A program made the translations under genes and the position numbers. 64,000 nt of DNA from Pelosinus sp. IPA-1 (lineage in GTDB: Bacteria; Bacillota; Negativicutes; DSM-13327), in the NCBI RefSeq assembly GCF_030269905.1, contig NZ_BSVC01000002.1, positions 98,419-162,418 of the forward strand. The letters are read 5' to 3'. The number at the start of each line of letters is the position of its first letter. Position 1 is the first letter of the stretch. Below, piece after piece: positions 13,747 to 22,146 of the stretch. The notes under the pieces are model-generated. The model searched no databases, was not told where the DNA came from, and was given only the letters and a program-made list of their open reading frames with translations.

Positions 13747-14625
13747 TTATCCTTTATACTGATATTCAGAACAAAGAATGGATAGATTGGCTACGTGTAA
13801 GGAACTTGCTACAGCATCACATTTGGCCATAAAAAGAAAGAAGATATGATTGCGATCGATTTCACTCAAGCTTTCATAATTCCCTTGACCTTTAGCAATG
13901 ATCACATCCGCTTTATAAAAAACATGTCTAAAAACTGCACTAGTTTTTGCAATCACGGTACCGAGGGATCCATCACCATTACTAATCACTTCGGCCACCT
14001 CTTGCATTTTTACCATATCTGCATCCTCTACTGTAACGTCATTGACAATTGCCTCTCCTCTAACAGCGTAATAAACTTTTATGTTTGGAAAGATTGCATT
14101 TAAATATTCAATAAAAATCTTATCAATTACTATTTCGCCACAGTTATCACCTAAGTAGAGAAGTGTTTTTGCTGCTTGTAATTTTTCGTATAGCTTTTTA
14201 CTATCATCAATGGGCATAAATTGCTCATTAATAATATTTATTTTTTCGAGCAGCATTTTTTCATCAAAAGTATGGTTAGCCGCAAAGTCGATCAGGTTCG
14301 CAGTGATAGCAATTTTTAACGCAGTATTAAACTTATCTTCCGATTGATTGATTAAGTTTCGTATCTTATCGGCAATTTTCATAACTTCACTATTGTAGTG
14401 ATTTTTGATTTCTCTATAAGGATTTGTATTAGCAATGTGTTTAGTAATAATATCCCAAGTACCCTTGATAATCTCAGGGTTAGATCTTTTATAATTAGTA
14501 TTTTGTAAATACCCAAGAACGTCACGCATAATTACTTCTTTGCAATCTGAGTCTAAATTAACCAAATCTGTTACTGTTAAAACTTGTTTTAGATTGCAGA
14601 GTATACAATTAAGATTTAAATTCAT
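13747..14625 (-). CDS. DUF89 / ARMT1-like protein
   Basis: About 292 residues. Cys pair CILC sits at the N-terminus, followed by a helical domain, then GDNCGEIVIDK and KGQGNYESL near the C-terminus, the conserved metal- and phosphate-site motifs of DUF89 proteins. Members are metal-dependent phosphatases proposed to remove damaged sugar phosphates. The start at 14625 is chosen because AAGGAG precedes it; a longer in-frame start at 14652 lies before that site. It converges on the two-component system and shares the terminator hairpin region. Confidence 0.82.
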   Translation of the reverse strand: MNLNLNCILCNLKQVLTVTDLVNLDSDCKEVIMRDVLGYLQNTNYKRSNPEIIKGTWDIITKHIANTNPYREIKNHYNSEVMKIADKIRNLINQSEDKFNTALKIAITANLIDFAANHTFDEKMLLEKINIINEQFMPIDDSKKLYEKLQAAKTLLYLGDNCGEIVIDKIFIEYLNAIFPNIKVYYAVRGEAIVNDVTVEDADMVKMQEVAEVISNGDGSLGTVIAKTSAVFRHVFYKADVIIAKGQGNYESLSEIDRNHIFFLFMAKCDAVASSLHVANLSILCSEYQYKG

Positions 14626-14764
14626 AATTACTATTCTCCTTATTTTAGCCATATACTTACTTATAACTTTCGAAAATAATACGATATATCCTGCATGTTA
14701 TCAAGTAGGGAACAGATCAAAGTCACCACAATAACTATGTAAGAATCAAAGGAGGAGGTTTGAG

Positions 14765-15259
14765 ATGGGAAAATATCTTTATGAAATGAAAGAAGAATAT
14801 CTTGATGAGGTATTACAAATTTATACTCACTATATCCTCAATACTACGGCGACGTTTCATTCGCGTCTGTTGACGCGGGAAGAAATGCGGGAAATAGTTT
14901 TCTTTAATAACGAGAAATATAAGACATTTGTAATATTTGAAGAAAATGAAATTTGTGGTTATGTTCTTATCACCCAGCACAAAAAAAGAGAAGCTTATGA
15001 CGATACTGCCGAAGTTACAATTTATTTAAAACCAGATTTTATAGGGAAAGGTATTGGCAGTATGGCAATAAAACATGTTGAAGACTACGCTAGAAAATAT
15101 AAAGTGCATGTGCTGGTAGCCACAATATGCGGGGAAAATGAAAAAAGCATCAGACTTTTTGAAAAAAATGGCTATATAAAATGCGCCCACTACAAAGAAG
15201 TAGGACAAAAATTCGGGCAACTACTTGATGTTGTTGCTTATCAAAAAATAATTAGCTGA
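14765..15259 (+). CDS. GNAT N-acetyltransferase (phosphinothricin acetyltransferase-like)
   Basis: 164 residues, single GNAT domain. The acetyl-CoA loop is DFIGKGIGSMA, and the late motif NEKSIRLFEKNGY is typical of the Pat/phosphinothricin-type group. GGAGGAGG precedes the ATG. The substrate is unknown. It is a stand-alone gene divergent from the DUF89 gene. Confidence 0.85.
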   Translation: MGKYLYEMKEEYLDEVLQIYTHYILNTTATFHSRLLTREEMREIVFFNNEKYKTFVIFEENEICGYVLITQHKKREAYDDTAEVTIYLKPDFIGKGIGSMAIKHVEDYARKYKVHVLVATICGENEKSIRLFEKNGYIKCAHYKEVGQKFGQLLDVVAYQKIIS

Positions 15260-15410
15260 AAAATTATTACTAGTTCGCTTTAGAGGCGCGCCTTTTGTCG
15301 ATAAAGTATATAGGTGATTTTCTTGTTGCTTATTGGTGTCCTGAGGTGGTAAAATTAGCCATCTAATGAATTTTAATGTGATACTCCATAACTATGCGGG
15401 AGGTGATACG

Positions 15411-15932
15411 ATGCGAAAGATAATACTAGTAATTTGTCTGATGTTACTGACTTGTGGGCCTGTTGCAGCCAATCCGGTAGTAATCTTAGGTGTCGGTCAG
15501 GTGGAACTTGGACAAGATGTTGTGATGACAGAAAGTCATGATAAGAAGGGGCAAATAAATTATAGCTTTAGGGCTAAGGACGGTGCAGTATGGCGGGGTG
15601 CTATACTAATGCCGATTAGTAATATGTCCTCTAATGAGTTTGGAGATATGATAAAAACGGATGTGCTTCTGAATCGAGTTATTGAGGAAAAGATCAGCAA
15701 AAACAATGATGTTTTGTCCACTGAAAAAGCCAGACGAGTGATGATCGGAGGAAGAGAGGGTGCCACAACTACAGTGAAGTTAGGCATACCTAGTGCTGGC
15801 ATTGTAGCGAATATGGATATGACAATAATCCCGGGAGCCGATGGACTTAAAATGTTCGGTTATATGTGCGCGGATAGTGACACGCAGTATTGGCGCCCCA
15901 TCATGCAAAGAATATTGGCTAGTATTCCTTAA
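15411..15932 (+). CDS. Small exported protein of unknown function
   Basis: 173 residues. A clear signal peptide (RKIILVICLMLLTCGPVAA) suggests export. A mixed beta domain of about 150 residues follows, with no motif I recognise. The ATG at 15411 has GGGAGGTG upstream; the longer open frame from 15366 lacks a site. A Cys lies within the signal h-region end, but no lipobox fits. Confidence 0.6.
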   Translation: MRKIILVICLMLLTCGPVAANPVVILGVGQVELGQDVVMTESHDKKGQINYSFRAKDGAVWRGAILMPISNMSSNEFGDMIKTDVLLNRVIEEKISKNNDVLSTEKARRVMIGGREGATTTVKLGIPSAGIVANMDMTIIPGADGLKMFGYMCADSDTQYWRPIMQRILASIP

Positions 15933-15949
15933 TCGAACTATCCATCGAA

Positions 15950-16045
15950 TAAAAAAGGATGATCAAAAAACAATATATACAACAAACTCCTGCAAAGCAC
16001 CTAGCCTTGCAGGAGTTTTGTACTTTAATAAACGGAATAGAACCT
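15950..16045 (+). terminator. Dispersed terminator repeat, copy b
   Basis: CAAACTCCTGCAA (15983-15995) pairs with TTGCAGGAGTTTTG (16007-16020), followed by the family tail. The family 5' flank (GATCAAAAAACAATATATAC) is also present. It ends the small exported protein gene. Confidence 0.88.
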
Positions 16046-16107
16046 ATAGGATATTGTTCACCATTATTTTTTCTATTACAATTACCATGATTTAACACCC
16101 TCTAATT

Positions 16108-16536
16108 CTAATCAAAATTGTTATTTAATTTCTTTAATAATCGCAGAAAAACTTCCTTTTCCTCTGCCGAAAAACCTTTATAAGCCGTCACAGATACCTC
16201 TCTTGAAATAGCATTAAATTTTGCTTCTATTTGCTTTCCTCTTTCAGTAAGTATAATATAAGTGACTCTTTTATCTATTTCATTTTTCTCTTTTATGATA
16301 TAACCCAAATCTAATAGTTTATTGACTAGCGGTGTTATTGTTGATTTATCCTTGCCGATTATTTGGGCAATTTGTTTCATGGTTAGTTTGCCATGATTCT
16401 CATAAAGTGCTGTAAGAATATTTCCATGAGAAGGAATTAAATCATCCAATTGATTTTCCTGTAATTGTTCCTCAATAAAATGTAACATTTTGTTCTTCGT
16501 TCTACTCATGAAGTAGATTATGTATTTATCCTTCAT
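16108..16536 (-). CDS. MarR-family repressor
   Basis: 142 residues with a winged helix (about 50-110: MKQIAQIIGKDKSTITPLVNKLLDLGY) flanked by dimerisation helices. It has no cysteine, so a thiol switch is unlikely. GAGGTT lies 6 nt before the ATG. It is divergent from the oxidoreductase gene; two matching palindromes cover that gene's promoter, so it is the likely repressor. Confidence 0.9.
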   Translation of the reverse strand: MKDKYIIYFMSRTKNKMLHFIEEQLQENQLDDLIPSHGNILTALYENHGKLTMKQIAQIIGKDKSTITPLVNKLLDLGYIIKEKNEIDKRVTYIILTERGKQIEAKFNAISREVSVTAYKGFSAEEKEVFLRLLKKLNNNFD

Positions 16537-16640
16537 CTTAGCAACCTCATCATGACTCGTAAGCCTATATTTAATAACTAGTTAATTATAATTTTACGTA
16601 AAACTTCATGTCAATACAATAAATTTTAAAAAACCAATAT

Positions 16641-16687
16641 AGTTTGACGCAAAACTATCCTATGGTATAATAGTTTTGTGTCAAACT
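16641..16687 (+). promoter_or_regulatory. Sigma-A type promoter covered by two MarR-type operators
   Basis: TTGACG (16644-16649) and TATAAT (16666-16671) with a 16-bp spacer form a strong promoter for the oxidoreductase gene. Two 18-bp arms, 16641-16658 and 16670-16687, are inverted copies with one mismatch. Each arm is itself a near-palindrome (AGTTT...AAACT), and each overlaps one promoter box. Confidence 0.8.
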
Positions 16688-16711
16688 ATATGTCGAAAGG
16701 AATGTGGATGT

Positions 16712-17713
16712 ATGTCTATAACTCAATTTAAAGCGCTAGTAGTCACAGAGGGGGATGACAATCAATTCTCAAGGAAGATTGTCAATAGAGACGTCAGCAC
16801 TCTTCCTGAGGGTGATGTTCTAATCAATGTAAAGTATTCTTCTTTAAATTATAAGGATGCTCTTTCTTCTTCCGGCAATAAAGGAGTAACGCGGAAATAT
16901 CCTCATACTCCAGGTATAGATGCTGCAGGTATTGTTGCCGAAAGCAAAAATGAAAAGTTCCATGCTGGAGATAAAGTGCTCGTTACAGGGTACGATCTAG
17001 GTATGAATACATCTGGGGGATATGGTCAGTATATTCAGGTCCCTGCTGATTGGGTTGTTAAATTACCCACGAATCTTTCGCTAAAAGAAACTATGATATA
17101 TGGTACCGCTGGCTTTACTGCTGCTCTCTCTGTTTATAAATTGATACATGGGGGTGTTAAACCATCGGCTGGTGGCATCTTAGTAACAGGAGCAACAGGT
17201 GGCGTAGGTAGTATTGCTGTGAGTATTCTTCATAAGCTTGGTTATAGTGTCATTGCAGCTACAGGAAAGCCTGACGCAAAGGATATGTTATTACAAATAG
17301 GAGCCAAAGATATTATTCTCAGAGAAGAACTAGATGATAAATCTGGTAAAATACTCTTAAAAGGAAATTGGGCTGGTGTAATCGATACAGTAGGTGGAAA
17401 TATGTTAGCAACTGCGCTGAAATCTACTAACTATGGCGGAAGTGTAACATGTTGCGGAAATGTAGCCTCTCCTGAACTATTAACCTCTGTCTATCCTTTT
17501 ATTTTAAGGGGGATCACTCTATATGGAGTAGATTCAGTAATGTGTCCTATGGATTTAAGGTTAGAGATTTGGTCTTTGTTAGCTAATGAATGGAAGCCTC
17601 ATAACTTAGAACAAAATGTAGAAGAAGTATCTTTAGATAATTTAAATAAAAAAATTGACTTAATTCTACAAGGGAAACTCCAAGGTAGAACTATAGTTAA
17701 TCTTGATTTATAA
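16712..17713 (+). CDS. Quinone oxidoreductase-like MDR protein (YhdH/YhfP family)
   Basis: 333 residues. This is a zinc-free medium-chain dehydrogenase with NYKDALSSSGN and the cofactor loop VTGATGGVGSIA (about 155-166), matching the YhdH/YhfP acrylyl-CoA/quinone reductase group. AAAGGA precedes the ATG at 16712; an upstream frame extension from 16676 would begin inside the operator. NADPH-dependent reduction of an activated double bond is likely, and the adjacent MarR gene suggests induction by an electrophile. Confidence 0.88.
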   Translation: MSITQFKALVVTEGDDNQFSRKIVNRDVSTLPEGDVLINVKYSSLNYKDALSSSGNKGVTRKYPHTPGIDAAGIVAESKNEKFHAGDKVLVTGYDLGMNTSGGYGQYIQVPADWVVKLPTNLSLKETMIYGTAGFTAALSVYKLIHGGVKPSAGGILVTGATGGVGSIAVSILHKLGYSVIAATGKPDAKDMLLQIGAKDIILREELDDKSGKILLKGNWAGVIDTVGGNMLATALKSTNYGGSVTCCGNVASPELLTSVYPFILRGITLYGVDSVMCPMDLRLEIWSLLANEWKPHNLEQNVEEVSLDNLNKKIDLILQGKLQGRTIVNLDL

Positions 17714-17799
17714 ACAACTAGAAAGATCTATAAGCAAATGCTATCTTAAGACATGGCAACACAAGACAACGGAAAGGCTCTTTTGTTTTGCTAAATGAG

Positions 17800-18025
17800 C
17801 CATTGTAGATTTCGAATAAGAAGAGCTGATCAAAGAACAAATATATACGACAAACTCCTGTAAAGTAGCCTAGCTTTGCAGGAGTTTTGTATTTTAATGG
17901 TAAATAGGAACAAATATACATATTGTTTTTCAAAAGAAGTTTATAAATATATATTGATGCATGTGACGAAAATGGGTTTGACTCGTCAAGAACCCCCCCT
18001 TTTGATTCTATAACAAAAAACAAGG
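17800..18025 (+). repeat. Dispersed terminator repeat, copy c, with long 3' flank
   Basis: The 5' flank (CGAATAAGAAGAGCTGATC) precedes the hairpin 17851-17889, whose left arm is CAAACTCCTGTAA. The tail ATTTTAATGGTAAATAG follows, then flank words GTTTTTCAAAAGAAG and GACTCGTCAAGAACC, which recur in copies f, h and k. The element fills the space from the oxidoreductase stop to the ribosome site of the nucleotidase. Confidence 0.8.
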
Positions 18026-18034
18026 AGGATTGCT

Positions 18035-18976
18035 GTGTCTGTTACATTAGAGGGAAAATTGGTAATTGGTATATCTTCCCGCGCTCTTTTCGATTTAGCT
18101 GCAAGTAATAAGATTTTTGAAGAAAAAGGAGAGGAAGAGTATACTAAATATCAGATAGAACACGAAAATGAATTACTACAGTGTGGCGTAGCATTTCCGT
18201 TGATAAAAAAATTATTAGAGCTTCGTAATCCTATAACCCAGGATACTATGGTAGAAATAATTTTGATTTCTAAGAATGACCCTAATACTGGGCTGCGGGT
18301 ATTTAATTCGATTGAAAAACATGGCTTAAAAATTACTCGGGCTGCATTTTCTAGAGGGAGATCACCTTATAAATATCTACAAGCATTTAAGACAGATTTA
18401 TTTTTATCTGCTAATCCAGAGGATGTAATGCTTGCACTGGAAAATGGATACGCTAGTGCTACGATTTATGAGGGAATTTATTCCGATGGGAATGATGATT
18501 TGGAAGAAATTAGAATAGCTTTTGATGGTGATGCTGTTATTTTTAGTGATGAGGCCGAAAAAATATATCAAGACATGGGGTTAATTGAGTTTCAAAAGAA
18601 TGAAAGTGAAAAATGTGAAGTACCTTTAACTCCTGGCCCTTTTAAAATGTTTTTAGCGGCATTACACAATTTACAAAAAACCTATAAAAATGAAAGCCAA
18701 AAACCAATAAGAACAGCATTGGTGACGGCTCGTAGTGCACCAGCACATAAAAGGGCAATAAAAACATTGCGAGCATGGGGGATTGGTGTTGATGAAGCAT
18801 TCTTCTTAGGTGGATTAGATAAGGCTGCTATTTTAGAAAGTTTTAATCCTCATATCTTTTTTGATGATCAGCATACATATTGCCTTAATGCTTCGAAGGT
18901 TGTACCTACAGGGCATGTACCAAGTGGTGTGAAAAATAAAAAACAGTCTGATGTAGAGACGTATTTAACGACTTAG
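18035..18976 (+). CDS. 5'-nucleotidase (cytosolic NT5C1-like)
   Basis: 313 residues starting at GTG, 8 nt after GGAGG. It resembles the cytosolic 5'-nucleotidase I family (PF06189): LVIGISSRALFDL at the N-terminus, SKNDPNTGLRVFNSI, DLFLSANPEDV, AFDGDAVIFSDEAE and FFDDQHTYC near the C-terminus, with a haloacid dehalogenase-type core. Dephosphorylation of nucleoside monophosphates is expected. It is monocistronic. Confidence 0.85.
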   Translation: MSVTLEGKLVIGISSRALFDLAASNKIFEEKGEEEYTKYQIEHENELLQCGVAFPLIKKLLELRNPITQDTMVEIILISKNDPNTGLRVFNSIEKHGLKITRAAFSRGRSPYKYLQAFKTDLFLSANPEDVMLALENGYASATIYEGIYSDGNDDLEEIRIAFDGDAVIFSDEAEKIYQDMGLIEFQKNESEKCEVPLTPGPFKMFLAALHNLQKTYKNESQKPIRTALVTARSAPAHKRAIKTLRAWGIGVDEAFFLGGLDKAAILESFNPHIFFDDQHTYCLNASKVVPTGHVPSGVKNKKQSDVETYLTT

Positions 18977-19055
18977 GTGAAGGTTCTTTATACTCGTGTA
19001 GATAGTTCAAGGATAGTAGACTGCGGATAATAAATATATATTTTTGGAGGAAAAA

Positions 19056-19994
19056 ATGAAGTTGAAAAATTGGCTAACAATATTCTGTACGGTATTATTG
19101 ACGTTTCTAGTCTCTGGATTTGCAGATGCTTTTGAATTAAATCTTAATGTACATACAGGTGATAAGTACAATGTTCATATAGTAAATAATATTGAAACAA
19201 ATATGCGCGCAAACAATAGGGAAGTACAAGTAAAGCAAGTCGTAGATATGAATTATTCTTTGGATGTGCAAGATGTAGATAAGGATAAAAATGCAACCAT
19301 ATATTATAGGTATGATTCCATCAAAGTTTCTTCAGAAGCTGCAGGACAGAAAATGGAGTACGATTCTGCAAGCCAGAATAATCCCCAAACTCCGTTAAGT
19401 GCCATATATAGCAGTATGATTGGGAAGGGTTTTACTGTTAAATTAGATAAAAAGGGACATTTGCTAGAAATAAATGGGGCTAATGACATCCTAAATGGAA
19501 TGGCTGATAGCATGCCAGGAAATGAGGAACAAAAGAAAGCGTTTAGAAAAATAGTAGTTCAGAGCTTTGGCGATGATGCTATCAAAACAATGCTCAAAAA
19601 CTCAATGGGTTACTATCCTGAGAAAAGCATTCAGATTGGTGATTCATGGGAAAGTACTTATGAAATAAAAGCGGTGTATCCTATTACAATGACGAGTAAA
19701 TGGAAGCTATTAGGAGAAAAGAATGGGCTGCTATCTGCTGACCTACAGGCAAGTATAGCTACTACGCCTAATAGTCAGGGAGTAGAGTTCATGGGAGTAA
19801 AGTCAAATGTAAATTTAAGTGGCGATTGTGTGGGAAGTTTCAATATTAATAAGAGTAACGGTCTTATTCAAAATGGAACTATGGTCGAGAATATAAATGG
19901 GGAAATTGAAGTATCGAACCCGGCAAAAGCAGAAGAAGTAAAGCTTCCAATAAAAATAGTCGCAAAAATTACCTGCGAAACTACAAAACAATAA
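19056..19994 (+). CDS. Exported protein of unknown function (DUF6263-like)
   Basis: 312 residues. The signal peptide runs to about residue 26 (LVSGFADA). The remainder is beta-rich with repeated 'GDSWESTYEIK' and 'GKGFTVKLDKKGHLLEING' stretches seen in secreted proteins assigned to DUF6263. That assignment is from memory of the pattern. GGAGG lies 6 nt before the ATG at 19056. A terminator follows directly. Confidence 0.6.
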   Translation: MKLKNWLTIFCTVLLTFLVSGFADAFELNLNVHTGDKYNVHIVNNIETNMRANNREVQVKQVVDMNYSLDVQDVDKDKNATIYYRYDSIKVSSEAAGQKMEYDSASQNNPQTPLSAIYSSMIGKGFTVKLDKKGHLLEINGANDILNGMADSMPGNEEQKKAFRKIVVQSFGDDAIKTMLKNSMGYYPEKSIQIGDSWESTYEIKAVYPITMTSKWKLLGEKNGLLSADLQASIATTPNSQGVEFMGVKSNVNLSGDCVGSFNINKSNGLIQNGTMVENINGEIEVSNPAKAEEVKLPIKIVAKITCETTKQ

Positions 19995-20003
19995 ATTAAG
20001 TAG

Positions 20004-20027
20004 CCCAGCATTTTAATGCTGGGTTTT
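20004..20027 (+). terminator. Terminator after the exported protein gene
   Basis: CCCAGCATT (20004-20012) and AATGCTGGG (20015-20023) are perfectly complementary, followed by TTTT. Confidence 0.9.
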
Positions 20028-20118
20028 CTATTTAGGATAAATGTAGTATTAGTTTATGACTAATTCTTAAAGGGTTTTGAAAGTTCCATCGGCTAAAACC
20101 GGATTTGTTCTAGTTATG

Positions 20119-20156
20119 TAGCTCCTAGAATATGATTATTCTAGGAGCTATTTTTA
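20119..20156 (+). terminator. Second terminator directly before the sigma-54 activator
   Basis: A perfect 13-bp stem (TAGCTCCTAGAAT at 20119-20131 and its complement at 20138-20150) is followed by TTTTTAT. It lies 20 nt before the activator start and 90 nt after the previous terminator, with no gene between. It may be an attenuator of the activator gene or end a short RNA. Confidence 0.8.
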
Positions 20157-20175
20157 TAAAAATAGTAAGGAAACT

Positions 20176-21981
20176 ATGCGTGACTTGATATGGGGGGGCG
20201 CAGTGATGAGCCGAGAAAAGGGAACAGTGTATACACCTCAAAAAAAGCAGGAATATGTTACATGGAATCCTCATGACCGGAAACTGGAGGTATTTTTAAA
20301 TTCTACCTATGACGCCATGATTGCGGTGGACGAGCATGGAATTATTAGCTTGTTTAATTGTGCTGCCGAACGGCTTTTGATGGTTAAAGCTGAGGACATG
20401 CTAGGAAGGTTGGTAAGCGAGGTCGTTCCTGGTACTCGTTTACCTTTAGTACTCAGTTCGGGTATTTCTGAACTTAACCAACAACAAACGATTGGCCACT
20501 TACGAATCATAACCAATCGTATGCCAGTTCGTGATAGTGACAATAAAATTATCGGGGCGGTAGCTGTCTTCCGGGATATTACCGATATAATCAATTTATC
20601 GGGAGAAATTACTAGTATAAAAGAAATGAAAATACTACTAGAATCAATTATTGAATCCTCGCAAGATGCTATTTCAGTTGTGGATCGAGACGGAAGAATC
20701 ATTCTAGTCAATCCGGCCTATACAAGTCTTGTTGGTTTGAGTAAGGACGAGGTGTTGGGGAAATCTCCAACGATTGATATTTGTGAAGGGGAAAGTATGC
20801 ATATTAAGGTAATGAAGACATTAGTACCTGTGCGTGGTGTTCCCTTGCAGGTAGGACCCCAAAGCAAAGAGGTCATTGTCAATGCTGCTCCCCTTATTAT
20901 AAATGGAGAATTACAAGGCAGTGTAGCCGTTGTGCATGATGTTTCTGAAATACGTCAACTAAACGAAGAATTGGGACGGATGAAATGCCTCATCCGAAAA
21001 ATTCAAAGTCGCTATACCTTTGATGACATTGTGGCCCAGGGATCAGCCATGTTAAATACGATAGAATTAGCTAGGCGGGCCGCTAATACGCCAGTGACCG
21101 TCTTGTTAACTGGTGAAACAGGGACAGGCAAGGAACTTTTTGCTCACGCCATTCACCATGCCAGTCAACGTAAAAATAACCTTTTTGTTCGAGTCAATTG
21201 TGCTGCTCTGACCGAATCACTGCTGGAAAGTGAATTGTTTGGCTATGAAGAAGGTGCTTTTACTGGTGGTCGCAAAGGTGGTAAAAAAGGCCTATTTGAA
21301 GAAGCCGATGGTGGCAGCATTCTTCTAGATGAAATCGGAGAAATTTCATTAGCTGTGCAAGTTAAACTACTCAGGGTACTGCAAGAAAAGGAAATTGTGC
21401 GGGTTGGCGGGGCCAAACCCATTCCCGTCCAAATACGTGTTATTGCTGCAACGAATCGTGATTTGTTCCTTGATGTAAAAAAAGGCTTATTTCGGGAAGA
21501 TTTATACTACCGCCTTAATATTTTTCCTATCGCTATTCCGCCATTGCGTCAACGGCTGGATGAGATGCCGCATTTAGTAGATTTTTTACTTAAAAAACTG
21601 AATCAAGAATATGGACGTAATGTACAAATGGTATCGAATGATGCCTTACAGACTCTAAGCAACTATCTTTGGCCGGGAAATATTCGTGAGCTAGAGAATG
21701 TTTTAGCCCGTGGCATGATTAACATGCGGTTTAGCGAAAGTACCATGCTATTTTCTCATTTGCCACAGTTACTACCCTTGGCTGGGAGTTGTGACATGGC
21801 TAAAATATCAAATGTCAATACCAGTACCCTAGCCGAGACGTTGGAAAGGGCTGAGTATGAGGCAGTTGTGACGGCACTATCAGCAAATGAAGGCTGCAGG
21901 GAGAATACTGCTAAACAATTAGGAATATCCCTGCGTAATCTTTACTATAAAATTAAGAAATATAACATTGCTTCTGGATAA
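20176..21981 (+). CDS. Sigma-54 dependent activator with two PAS domains (BkdR-like role)
   Basis: 601 residues from the first ATG, 591 from the ATG at 20206; both have purine-rich sites. There are two PAS domains (about 33-145 and 155-265), an AAA+ domain (about 285-520) with Walker A GETGTGKE and Walker B GGSILLDEIGEI, and a Fis-type helix-turn-helix at the C-terminus (NTAKQLGISLRNLYYKIKKY). The sigma-54 contact loop reads GAFTGG (360-365) instead of the usual GAFTGA. The branched-chain amino acid operon starts right after it behind a -24/-12 promoter, which mirrors B. subtilis BkdR, so it is probably that operon's activator. Confidence 0.9.
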   Translation: MRDLIWGGAVMSREKGTVYTPQKKQEYVTWNPHDRKLEVFLNSTYDAMIAVDEHGIISLFNCAAERLLMVKAEDMLGRLVSEVVPGTRLPLVLSSGISELNQQQTIGHLRIITNRMPVRDSDNKIIGAVAVFRDITDIINLSGEITSIKEMKILLESIIESSQDAISVVDRDGRIILVNPAYTSLVGLSKDEVLGKSPTIDICEGESMHIKVMKTLVPVRGVPLQVGPQSKEVIVNAAPLIINGELQGSVAVVHDVSEIRQLNEELGRMKCLIRKIQSRYTFDDIVAQGSAMLNTIELARRAANTPVTVLLTGETGTGKELFAHAIHHASQRKNNLFVRVNCAALTESLLESELFGYEEGAFTGGRKGGKKGLFEEADGGSILLDEIGEISLAVQVKLLRVLQEKEIVRVGGAKPIPVQIRVIAATNRDLFLDVKKGLFREDLYYRLNIFPIAIPPLRQRLDEMPHLVDFLLKKLNQEYGRNVQMVSNDALQTLSNYLWPGNIRELENVLARGMINMRFSESTMLFSHLPQLLPLAGSCDMAKISNVNTSTLAETLERAEYEAVVTALSANEGCRENTAKQLGISLRNLYYKIKKYNIASG

Positions 21982-22024
21982 CTAATTTTGAAAAAAGTTG
22001 CACAAATGCAATGCAAATTTCTTC

Positions 22025-22055
22025 AACACCTGCAAATTTTTGCAGGTGTTTTTTG
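22025..22055 (+). terminator. Terminator of the sigma-54 activator gene
   Basis: AACACCTGCAAA (22025-22036) and TTTGCAGGTGTT (22039-22050) are exact complements, followed by TTTTG. Confidence 0.88.
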
Positions 22056-22056
22056 T

Positions 22057-22103
22057 ATTCAATGTTATTTACATTGAATGGTAGGACTGGCATATTTCTT
22101 GCA
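22057..22103 (+). promoter_or_regulatory. Sigma-54 (-24/-12) promoter with adjacent palindrome
   Basis: TGGCAT-N5-TTGCA at 22088-22103 keeps the GG and GC dinucleotides at the invariant 10-bp spacing. Immediately upstream, ATTCAATG (22057-22064) and CATTGAAT (22072-22079) form a perfect 8-bp inverted repeat. The palindrome is too close to the promoter for a usual enhancer site, so it may bind a second regulator. The promoter is 44 nt before the leucine dehydrogenase start. Confidence 0.88.
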
Positions 22104-22146
22104 ATTACTAGTATTAGGAATTGGTCAAATGAAGAGGGGGATATTA

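Noticed and set aside
17718-18023. Open frame on the minus strand between the oxidoreductase and nucleotidase genes
   Set aside because: It lies inside dispersed repeat copy c, reads through the terminator hairpin and has no ribosome site.
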